The notes below the pieces were generated by a model. That model was given only the letters and a program-made list of their open reading frames with translations, had not been told where the DNA came from and ran no database searches. 64,000 bases of DNA from Bacteroidales bacterium. GTDB lineage: Bacteria; Bacteroidota; Bacteroidia; Bacteroidales; UBA932. The stretch is from positions 1 through 64,000 of the forward strand of contig JAEEXQ010000003.1 in NCBI GenBank assembly GCA_016287875.1, in the 5' to 3' direction. Shown piece after piece: positions 29,539 to 37,174 of the stretch. The position numbers and the translations under genes were made by a program. The stretch's first letter is position 1. Each line of letters begins with the position of its first letter.

Positions 29539-31382
29539 AAGAATAGATCGAAATAGTCGGTCACTTTGTCCATCAGATGTACCCTCCATATACCGCGTAC
29601 GTTATGCTCGGTGCGGGGGTAGGGGAAGTAGTCCAGCTGTACGCCCTTGACTATGCATTCCTGCACGAAACTGAGGCTGTTCTGCCACAGGACCGTATTG
29701 TCGATGGCGCCCTGGCATATCAGCAGCTTACCTTTCAGGTCCCCGGCCTTGTTCATAAGGGACGTCCGTGCAAAGCCTTCGGGATTGGTTTCTGGGGTGT
29801 CCATATAGCGCTCGCCGTACATTACTTCGTACCATTTCCAGTCTATGACCGGGCCGCCGGCCACGCCCACCTTGAATATCTCAGGATAATTGGTCATAAG
29901 GGAGATGGTCATGAATCCGCCGTAGCTCCATCCGTGCACTCCTATGCGGTCAGTATCGACCCAGGGCTGCTTCATCAGCTCGCGCAGGCCTGCCATCTGG
30001 TCGTCCATCTCGGCCTGCCCGCAGCGGCGGTTGATGGCCTTCTCGAAGGCGGCTCCGCGGTTGGAAGTGCCGCGGTTGTCCTGCACGTACACTATGTATC
30101 CTTTCTGTGCCATCAGGGCTTCCCAGAGACTTATGCCGCCACGCCAGGTGTCGGTGACCATCTGGGAGTGGGGCCCTCCATATACATACACCACGACGGG
30201 GTATTTCTTGGAAGGATCGAAGCCCAGAGGCTTGTAGAGCCTGTAGTAATTGTCGAACTTGCCGTCGGCGGAAGGAACCTTGCCAATCTCGATTTCGCCC
30301 AGCGCCACCTCTGCGAGCGGGTCGGGGGCCTCGTAAAGCAGTTCGGAACTCTTTCCATCGGAGGAACGGACCGCTATCTTGAAGGGCACGTCGAAGGAAC
30401 TCCAGCGGTCGATGAATCTGGTGCAGGACTCGTTCAGGCTGACGTTGTGCCAGCCTTCCTCGAAGGTCAGTCTCTGGGGCTTGCCGAACTTTGCGCGCTT
30501 GGCAGGCCTCTTGCCTATATCTATACGGAACAGGTGGTTCTCGATGGGGGAGACCTCTGCCGAAGTATAGTACACCCAGCGGCCATCGTCGGCTACATAC
30601 TGCACGTCGGCATCCACGGCCGTAAGACGGCGCACCGTGCCGAGGGTATCGCAGAGATAGAGATTCCTGTAGCCGTCGCGGTTGTCGGTGCGGTAGATGA
30701 AATCGTACCTCCCTTTGATGAAATGCAGGGGATCCTGCGGCTCCACCCAGGCGTCGTTTTCCTCCGAAAGAATGGTGCGCACGAAGGAACCGTCCGCGGC
30801 CCGGTACTGGTTGAGCACCATATGATGCTGCTCGCGGTCGAGGACCTGGATGAAGATGTTCTTGTCGTCCGGGCCCCAGCTGACGCAGGTGAGGTACCTT
30901 TCGTCGGTGAATTCAGTGGGGACGATGGTGCTGAGCACGTTGCCGAGGGTATCGCAGACAAGCAGGCTGATATGCTCCGAGGCCATACCTATCATAGGAT
31001 AGCGTATCTGCCTGAGGCTGCCCGTGCGGGTGGTGATGTCCAGGAGCGGGAACTGGTTTACCGCGGATTCATCCTTGCGGTACACCGCCAGCAACTTTCC
31101 GGAAGGGGAGGGGAAGACTCCTCCGTTTATGCCGAATTCATTGCGTGATACGCTCTCGCCTATGACTATGCCTTCACCTTCTTCCTTGGGGAGGGTGTAG
31201 GTCTTGCCTTTCGGCCAGCTGTAACCTTCTTTGAGTTCGTTTCCCTTCCAATGCCAGTACTTTGCCTGCGGGCGCAGGCCCCTGCCCATCACGGCATCTT
31301 GCATTGTGAGCAGCTTGCCGTCGGGATTGGCCTGGTGGACGGCAAGGGATTGCAGTAAAACTGCTAAAACCATCATTATCAT
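29535..31382 (-). CDS. S9 family prolyl oligopeptidase/DPP-IV-like peptidase
   Basis: GWSYGGFMT nucleophile elbow, GAIDNTV, RTEHN; beta-propeller N-terminus. Confidence 0.92.
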   Translation of the reverse strand: MIMMVLAVLLQSLAVHQANPDGKLLTMQDAVMGRGLRPQAKYWHWKGNELKEGYSWPKGKTYTLPKEEGEGIVIGESVSRNEFGINGGVFPSPSGKLLAVYRKDESAVNQFPLLDITTRTGSLRQIRYPMIGMASEHISLLVCDTLGNVLSTIVPTEFTDERYLTCVSWGPDDKNIFIQVLDREQHHMVLNQYRAADGSFVRTILSEENDAWVEPQDPLHFIKGRYDFIYRTDNRDGYRNLYLCDTLGTVRRLTAVDADVQYVADDGRWVYYTSAEVSPIENHLFRIDIGKRPAKRAKFGKPQRLTFEEGWHNVSLNESCTRFIDRWSSFDVPFKIAVRSSDGKSSELLYEAPDPLAEVALGEIEIGKVPSADGKFDNYYRLYKPLGFDPSKKYPVVVYVYGGPHSQMVTDTWRGGISLWEALMAQKGYIVYVQDNRGTSNRGAAFEKAINRRCGQAEMDDQMAGLRELMKQPWVDTDRIGVHGWSYGGFMTISLMTNYPEIFKVGVAGGPVIDWKWYEVMYGERYMDTPETNPEGFARTSLMNKAGDLKGKLLICQGAIDNTVLWQNSLSFVQECIVKGVQLDYFPYPRTEHNVRGIWRVHLMDKVTDYFDLFL

Positions 31383-31387
31383 ATCTA

Positions 31388-31395
31388 CAAATTTA
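31388..31395 (-). promoter_or_regulatory. -7 box TAAATTTG, 5 nt upstream of the S9 peptidase ATG
   Basis: CAAATTTA on + strand. Confidence 0.55.
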
Positions 31396-31404
31396 ACAAA
31401 AAAA

Positions 31405-31435
31405 TTTGCAGGTATCTCAAAAATGTCTATCTTTG
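31405..31435 (+). promoter_or_regulatory. tRNA-Glu promoter: TTTG -N19- TATCTTTG
   Basis: Exact -33/-7 consensus with 19-nt spacer. Confidence 0.85.
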
Positions 31436-31453
31436 CAGTCCCAAACGCAAAAT

Positions 31454-31525
31454 GGTGGGTTCGTATAACGGTTAGTACTCGAGATTCTCAATCTCGCAAT
31501 AGGAGTTCGATTCTCCTACCCACTA
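31454..31525 (+). tRNA. tRNA-Glu (anticodon CTC)
   Basis: Cloverleaf GGTGGGT/ACCCACT, anticodon arm CGAGA-TTCTCAA-TCTCG, T-arm AGGAG-TTCGATT-CTCCT; CCA not encoded. Confidence 0.93.
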
Positions 31526-31550
31526 CAAGATTTCTAAATTACTAGTAAAA

Positions 31551-31802
31551 ATGAAACAAGGAATCCATCCCGAATCCTACCGTCTTGTAGTTTTCAAGGA
31601 TATGTCAAACGAGGACATCTTCATCACCAGGAGCTGCGCCACCACCAAGGAGACCATCACTGTTGACGGAGTCGAATATCCCCTCGTAAAGGTTGAGATC
31701 TCGAACACTTCTCATCCGTTCTACACCGGCAAGACCAAGATCGTCGACACCGCCGGCCGTGTTGATATGTTCTATCAGAGATACAAGGCTAGAAAGAAAT
31801 AA
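31551..31802 (+). CDS. rpmE2: 50S ribosomal protein L31 type B
   Basis: [20 protein letters not shown]...[30 protein letters not shown]. Confidence 0.96.
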   Translation: MKQGIHPESYRLVVFKDMSNEDIFITRSCATTKETITVDGVEYPLVKVEISNTSHPFYTGKTKIVDTAGRVDMFYQRYKARKK

Positions 31803-31824
31803 TTTTCTTTACAGGATACAAGAA

Positions 31825-31852
31825 AGCAGCGACAAGGTCGTTGCTTTTTTTC
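31825..31852 (+). terminator. Rho-independent terminator after L31
   Basis: AGCAGCGAC-AAG-GTCGTTGCT then T-tract. Confidence 0.8.
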
Positions 31853-31853
31853 T

Positions 31854-31861
31854 TATCTTTG
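31854..31861 (+). promoter_or_regulatory. -7 box TATCTTTG, 6 nt upstream of the phosphohexomutase ATG
   Basis: TAnnTTTG directly after the L31 terminator. Confidence 0.65.
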
Positions 31862-31867
31862 TGCGCT

Positions 31868-33280
31868 ATGACACTTATCAAATCCATCTCAGGTATCAGG
31901 GGAACCATTGGAGGAACGCCGGGAGAGGCTCTCACCCCTGTTGACATCGTAAAATTCACTTATGCTTATTGCAGCGAACTGCGCAAGCGCAAGGCTCCTA
32001 ACGGGGCCAAGTACAAGGTCGTCGTCGGCCGCGATGCGCGTATCAGCGGACTGATGGTCGAGAACCTGGTCTGCGGTACCCTGGTCGCCTGCGGCGTCGA
32101 CGTCGTGAAATGCGGATTCGCATCCACGCCTACCACCGAGCTTGCCGTTCGCTTCGCCGGTGCCGACGGAGGAATCATCCTCACTGCATCCCACAATCCC
32201 CGCCAGTGGAACGCCCTCAAGCTCCTTAACGAGCACGGAGAGTTCCTTACTGCCGCACAGGGCCAGGCCATCCTGGACTGCGCCGAGAAGGGAGAATTCG
32301 ATTTTGCGGACGTAGATTCCCTCGGAAAGATCACCGAGCACGATTATACTGACGAACACATAGACGCAGTACTGGCTCTCGAGACCGTGGATGCCGAAGC
32401 CATACGCAAGGCCGGTTTCAAGGTAGTCCTGGATTCCATCAACTCCGTTGGCGGCATCATAATGCCCCGCCTGCTGGAGCGCCTGGGCGTCGAATGCATA
32501 ACCCTGAACGGCGAGCCTACCGGCGATTTCGCCCATAATCCCGAACCTCTTCCCGCCAACCTCGTCGAGCTCAGCGAGACCGTGGTCCGCGAGAAGGCCG
32601 ACCTCGGCGTGAGCGTGGATCCGGACGTGGACCGTCTGGCATTCATCTGCGAGGATGGCAAACCCTTCGTGGAAGAATATACCTTGGTGGCCGTCGCCGA
32701 CTATCTGCTGGACGAGGCAGTGAAAGCCGGCCGCAAGAACCTTGCTACCGTTTCCAACCTTTCTTCCAGCAGGGCCCTCAGGGATGTCACCGAGGCTCAC
32801 GGAGGCACTTACTACGCATCTGCCGTGGGTGAGGTCAACGTCACTACCAAGATGCACGAGGTGGACGCCCTGATAGGCGGAGAAGGCAACGGAGGAGTCA
32901 TCTATCCTGCCAGCCACTGCGGCCGCGACGCTATGGTGGGCGTGGCCCTCTTCCTCAGCAAACTCGCCCATAACGGAATGAAGGTCAGCGAGTACAAGAA
33001 GACCCTTCCTCAGTACTTCATCGCCAAGAACCGCATAGATCTTTCCGACAGCGCCCTCATCGACAAGATCCTGGGTGCCATGAAGGAGACCTTCAAGAAT
33101 GAAAGGGTGAACACCATCGACGGTGTCAAGGTCGATTTCGAGGCCGCCCGCGAATGGGTGCACCTCCGCAGGTCGAACACCGAACCCATCATCCGCGTGT
33201 ATTCCGAGGCTCCTACCGAGGAGCGTGCGGTCGCGCTCGGAAACGAGGTCGTAGCCCTTGCCAAAAGTATCATAGGCTGA
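31868..33280 (+). CDS. glmM: Phosphoglucosamine mutase/phosphomannomutase family
   Basis: ISGIRGTIGGTPGEALTP, ILTASHNPRQWNALKLL, DPDVDRLAFI, RRSNTEPIIRVYSEA. Confidence 0.85.
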   Translation: MTLIKSISGIRGTIGGTPGEALTPVDIVKFTYAYCSELRKRKAPNGAKYKVVVGRDARISGLMVENLVCGTLVACGVDVVKCGFASTPTTELAVRFAGADGGIILTASHNPRQWNALKLLNEHGEFLTAAQGQAILDCAEKGEFDFADVDSLGKITEHDYTDEHIDAVLALETVDAEAIRKAGFKVVLDSINSVGGIIMPRLLERLGVECITLNGEPTGDFAHNPEPLPANLVELSETVVREKADLGVSVDPDVDRLAFICEDGKPFVEEYTLVAVADYLLDEAVKAGRKNLATVSNLSSSRALRDVTEAHGGTYYASAVGEVNVTTKMHEVDALIGGEGNGGVIYPASHCGRDAMVGVALFLSKLAHNGMKVSEYKKTLPQYFIAKNRIDLSDSALIDKILGAMKETFKNERVNTIDGVKVDFEAAREWVHLRRSNTEPIIRVYSEAPTEERAVALGNEVVALAKSIIG

Positions 33281-34338
33281 TGTTTTCGTTCCGCACCACT
33301 CCAATCGCCGACCAGCTCGACAAGGCCCTTCTCAAGGGGAAGGTAGGTGTGTTCTGCACGCCCGCCTGCTGGGATGCCCGTACCGGTGAATACCTTTACG
33401 ATCTTTTCCGCCGCAGGGGCAACCTGGCCGCCATCTTCCTGCCCGGCGAAGAGGCCGTTCCCGGCACCGCCCACATATCCTTCGAACCCGAAGAGATTGC
33501 CGCCCTGGATGCCGTGGTGGTGGAGATTCAGGATGCGGGATCGAGATATTTCCCTTTCACAATCGACGTACTCCGCCTGATTTCCCTGCTCGGGAAGATG
33601 GAGAACGCTCCTGCCCTTTACATCGTGGACCATCCCAACCCGGCCGGCCGCGAGGTGGAGGGTACCCTGCCGGCGGGGGAGACCGACGTCTGGACCCCGG
33701 CCGCCGCTCACAGGCACGCCCTCACGCTGGGAGAACTGGCGCAGATGTATGCTAGCGAAAACGGGGCGCAGATATCCCTGCATGTGATTTCGGCGGATAC
33801 CGCCGCCACTGCCCGCACGCTTCTTCCCTGGGCCATCCCTCCGGCCTCGGATTTCGCCGGCGTCTTCACCCCGTATTTCTATTGCGGAGGGAAGCTCTGG
33901 ACCGATACCAACGTTACCCCGGGAATAGGCACGGTGAGGCCTTACGAGATGATCGGAGCCCCCTTTATCAAGGCCGAAGGCAATATGCCGCCCCTTCCTC
34001 AGGGAGTGCTGGCACGCCCTTGCACCTTCACGCCTGTAGCAGGCATGTACGAAGGGGAGCAGTGCTTCGGATGGCAGTTCATACTTACTCCGGGCACCCG
34101 CTACCATTCCCTGCTGCATACGGTCCAGGTCATGAAATACCTGTCCGAACGCTATTCGCAGTTCCACATCTCGGACGCCTTCTACGGGCGCCTGGCGGAT
34201 CCGGTGATAGCGGAGTACCTGCGCGGAGGCATAACCTTCGACATAGTGGAGGAGCACGTAAAGAGCGAGGAGCAGAAGTGGATACGCAAGGCAAAGCGTT
34301 TCCTGCTCTACGACGACCAGCCGGTCAGGATCAAATAG
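33280..34338 (+). CDS. DUF1343 (NamZ-like exo-beta-N-acetylmuramidase) family protein, divergent and short
   Basis: VVVEIQDAGSRYFPFTIDVLRLI, IVDHPNPAGREVEGTLP, HALTLGELAQMY; start overlaps upstream stop (TGATG). Confidence 0.75.
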   Translation: MFSFRTTPIADQLDKALLKGKVGVFCTPACWDARTGEYLYDLFRRRGNLAAIFLPGEEAVPGTAHISFEPEEIAALDAVVVEIQDAGSRYFPFTIDVLRLISLLGKMENAPALYIVDHPNPAGREVEGTLPAGETDVWTPAAAHRHALTLGELAQMYASENGAQISLHVISADTAATARTLLPWAIPPASDFAGVFTPYFYCGGKLWTDTNVTPGIGTVRPYEMIGAPFIKAEGNMPPLPQGVLARPCTFTPVAGMYEGEQCFGWQFILTPGTRYHSLLHTVQVMKYLSERYSQFHISDAFYGRLADPVIAEYLRGGITFDIVEEHVKSEEQKWIRKAKRFLLYDDQPVRIK

Positions 34339-36112
34339 GATCGACGTCGACTACGAAAGTAGCTTTAGATGAGCTCCGGAATGCTTCCAGGCATCTCCGG
34401 AGTTCTTTTTTACGCTCGAGAAGCTGTCTGTCGCGGGGGAGGGTTACGCGTACGGTATCCCAAAGTGCCACGGTGGAAAAGCCCCCGGCCGTGAGCTTTT
34501 GCGCCAGTCCGGATGCTGCCGCGGCATCTTTGAACCTGATATCCACCAGCCTGGTATAGGGCGGAAGGCCGAAGCGGCGGCGTTCTTCCAGCAGAGGCTC
34601 GGCGCCGGGCAGCGAGTAGGCTTGATGGCTGGCCTGGGAACTCTGTATCATAAGCTGGGGGCAGCAAGCTTTGAGGCGCTCCAGGAACTGGAACGCGTGT
34701 TCGTCGGAACGGAAATCCGACGGGTCGAAGAGGGCGTCCGCGCTTAGCATCGCCACCAGGGAATAGTTGCTGAGGTCGCTTCTGGCTGCCTGGGGGATGG
34801 TATAGATGTCGGCCTGCACGCCGTCAAGCTCTTCCTCTTTCTCGAAGCCTCTGATCAGGGCGGTGCTGCCGCTGAAATGCATAGCCTTCAGAAGTTTGCG
34901 GGAGAAGGGGCCTTCCATTCCGTTCTTGCGCTTCTCGGCCTGGACGTCTATCAAGGTAAAACGGCATCCGGGATGGTTCTGACGCCCTTCGGGATTCATG
35001 TCCAGCAGGGAATAACGGCCGCTGCGGGCATTCAGCAGGCTCTCCAGAGAGGGGGAGCACGAGCCAAGTATCAGGTTGCATCCGTGGATGCGGGCCAGCT
35101 GCACGGCACAGTCGCGGGCGTTGTAGCGGGGGGCGGTGTCGCTCTGCTTGTAGAAGGGGGATTCTTCGTTCTCCACTATTATCAGGCCCAGGTCCCTGTG
35201 GGGGACGAAGAGGGATGATCGGGTGCCTATCAGCACATATGGCCTGCCGGAGCGGACGCTGTCGTTGATCCTGCGCCTGGCGGCGTGGGTCTGCTGCGAA
35301 TGATGGACCAGCAGCAGGGAGCCGAAGGCATCTTCCAGCCTCTCCTGCAGCCGAGTCGCCAAGGCCGTCTCGTTGACCATTATGAACACGTTCCTGCCTT
35401 TCCGCAGGCTCTGTGCGGCAGCGCATATATAACTTTCCTCCCTGTCGGCGGATTTAAGCAGCAGGGGCTTGCCTGTGGAGAGGGAGTCCTTGAGGACCTT
35501 GGGCGGGTCCGGAGCCTTGATGCGGGAGATGAGGGAGGAATAGTCCATCTCTGCAATGCCCAGCTCGGGGCTGAGGGCGGCGAGCTTGTCTTCCGCTGCC
35601 CGGATTTCGGCTATGATGGCATCCCGCTGCCCTTCCAGGCGCAGTCGGACGGTTTCGTTGTGCCGGCCTTCCAGGGCCTTCTGCCTGGCTTCCAGGCGCG
35701 CCTGAAGCTTGTGCAACCTGTCCTGCCAGCGCCGGAGGGTGAGTTCTTCCAGGGCCTCCTTGCGCTGCTGCGCACGGGCGCTGCTTTCTTCGGAATGGGT
35801 CTTCAGGCTGGGATAGGCGGCCTTGTACACCTCTCCTATGGAGCAGAGGTAGTATTCGGCCATAAAGCGCCAGAGGCTGATCTCCTCGGGGGAAATCTTT
35901 TCCAATCCGGTTTCAACTCCCAGTACGGAATGAATCCTGGACGGGTCGATGTCCGGAGTGACATCCGTCTCGGAAACCACCCCGATAACCCTTTTATGGG
36001 CAAAAACTACCGCCACTCTCTCACCTATGGCAAGCTCTGCGGCGGTAGAATAACAAGGCTCCCACTCCAGGCGGAGTGGGAGTATAAGCTTTATGTAGCG
36101 CTGGGGCTGCAC
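34331..36112 (-). CDS. PriA-like (primosomal N') protein lacking helicase motifs
   Basis: GTRSSLFVPHRDLGLIIVENEESPFYKQSDTAPRYNARDCAVQLARIHGCNLILGSCSPSLESL and C-terminal RRRFGLPPYTRLVDIRFKD...VVDVDPI align with PriA. Confidence 0.8.
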   Translation of the reverse strand: MQPQRYIKLILPLRLEWEPCYSTAAELAIGERVAVVFAHKRVIGVVSETDVTPDIDPSRIHSVLGVETGLEKISPEEISLWRFMAEYYLCSIGEVYKAAYPSLKTHSEESSARAQQRKEALEELTLRRWQDRLHKLQARLEARQKALEGRHNETVRLRLEGQRDAIIAEIRAAEDKLAALSPELGIAEMDYSSLISRIKAPDPPKVLKDSLSTGKPLLLKSADREESYICAAAQSLRKGRNVFIMVNETALATRLQERLEDAFGSLLLVHHSQQTHAARRRINDSVRSGRPYVLIGTRSSLFVPHRDLGLIIVENEESPFYKQSDTAPRYNARDCAVQLARIHGCNLILGSCSPSLESLLNARSGRYSLLDMNPEGRQNHPGCRFTLIDVQAEKRKNGMEGPFSRKLLKAMHFSGSTALIRGFEKEEELDGVQADIYTIPQAARSDLSNYSLVAMLSADALFDPSDFRSDEHAFQFLERLKACCPQLMIQSSQASHQAYSLPGAEPLLEERRRFGLPPYTRLVDIRFKDAAAASGLAQKLTAGGFSTVALWDTVRVTLPRDRQLLERKKELRRCLEAFRSSSKATFVVDVDPI

Positions 36113-36789
36113 TATTTGAGGGTGCCTGCCTCGGCGGCGGCGATCATAGCCTCGTTGGCGGTCACATAAACCTCCACGCGGCGGTTCTGTGCACGGCCTT
36201 CGGCGGTGTCGTTGCTTGCGACAGGAAGATCGTAGGACTTACCTTCGGCGATCATCTTGTTCTTGAGCCCGGCGTCTGCAAGGCATTTCTCGACTGCGGC
36301 TGCGCGCTGCTTGGAGATGCGCTTGTTGACGGCCTCTGAACCGGTATTGTCGGTGTGGCCCCAGATGGTGATGTCAGTGTCGGGAAGGTCGGCCATGGCG
36401 GCTGCGAAGTTCTGGAGGGACTTCTGGGCTTCGGCATTGAGGACTACTTCGTTGGTCTTGAAGAGGATACCGTTGTCGAAGGTGATTCGGATAGCTTCCA
36501 GACCGTTGATTTCGAAGGTCTCGACCTTGGCATTGAGGGCAGCGAGTTCAGCGGCCTTCTTGTCCATCTTCTGGCCGATGACGGCGCCTGTGGTGGCACC
36601 GACTGCAGTGCCTGCGGTTGCACCGATGGCAGCGGATTTAAGGTCGCCACCGATAAGATAACCAAGTGCTGCTCCGGCGATAGCACCGCCGCCGGCTCCC
36701 CAAAGGGTGCCCTTACCAGCCTTGTTCATGGATGAGCAGCTCGAGAAGATGAGTGCTCCGCAAAGTGCAAATGCAAGAATCTTTTTCAT
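36112..36789 (-). CDS. OmpA-family lipoprotein with glycine-zipper region
   Basis: Lipobox FSSC, glycine zipper GGGAIAGAALGYLIGG, IWGHTDNTGSEAVNKRISKQRAAAVEKCL. Confidence 0.93.
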   Translation of the reverse strand: MKKILAFALCGALIFSSCSSMNKAGKGTLWGAGGGAIAGAALGYLIGGDLKSAAIGATAGTAVGATTGAVIGQKMDKKAAELAALNAKVETFEINGLEAIRITFDNGILFKTNEVVLNAEAQKSLQNFAAAMADLPDTDITIWGHTDNTGSEAVNKRISKQRAAAVEKCLADAGLKNKMIAEGKSYDLPVASNDTAEGRAQNRRVEVYVTANEAMIAAAEAGTLK

Positions 36790-36890
36790 AATAGTGTGGT
36801 TTGGTTATTATGTAATGAAGCTATTTTCCAAATGCAATAATAATCATATTTGCTTTATTTTGCAAGATGAGGAAGAAAGATGAAAAAATT

Positions 36891-36921
36891 TTTGTGACTT
36901 CCGCATTTTTATCTATCTTTG
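36891..36921 (+). promoter_or_regulatory. tRNA-Phe promoter: TTTG -N19- TATCTTTG
   Basis: Exact -33/-7 consensus with 19-nt spacer. Confidence 0.85.
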
Positions 36922-36939
36922 CAATCCCAAAAGCAAAAT

Positions 36940-37012
36940 GGTGCTGTAGCTCAGATGGTAGAGCAAAGGACTGAAAATCCTTGTGTCGGCAGTTCGATTC
37001 TTCCCAGCACCA
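36940..37012 (+). tRNA. tRNA-Phe (anticodon GAA)
   Basis: GGTGCTG/CAGCACC acceptor, AAGGA-CTGAAAA-TCCTT anticodon arm; T-stem GGCAG/CTTCC has one mismatch. Confidence 0.92.
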
Positions 37013-37016
37013 CTTT

Positions 37017-37046
37017 AACCCGCTCAGACAGAGCGGGTTTTCTTTT
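37017..37046 (+). terminator. Rho-independent terminator after tRNA-Phe
   Basis: AACCCGCTC-AGACA-GAGCGGGTT followed by TTCTTTT. Confidence 0.88.
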
Positions 37047-37088
37047 AATGTCGTGACGGCCATAATTGGGTACTCCAAATATTTTTTT

Positions 37089-37096
37089 TATATTTG
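37089..37096 (+). promoter_or_regulatory. -7 box TATATTTG for the GH105 gene
   Basis: TAnnTTTG, 78 nt before ATG. Confidence 0.5.
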
Positions 37097-37174
37097 TCCT
37101 TGCCTGCCCGCCCAAGCCGCAGGTCGAGACTTCTTAGTACAAAAACTTGCAAAATTCAGATTAATCAAGTAGTC

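Noticed and set aside
29535-31382. Truncated or inactive S9 peptidase (shorter than typical DPP-IV)
   Set aside because: Catalytic Ser (GWSYGG), Asp (GAIDN) and His (RTEHN) motifs are all present and the start is supported by a -7 box
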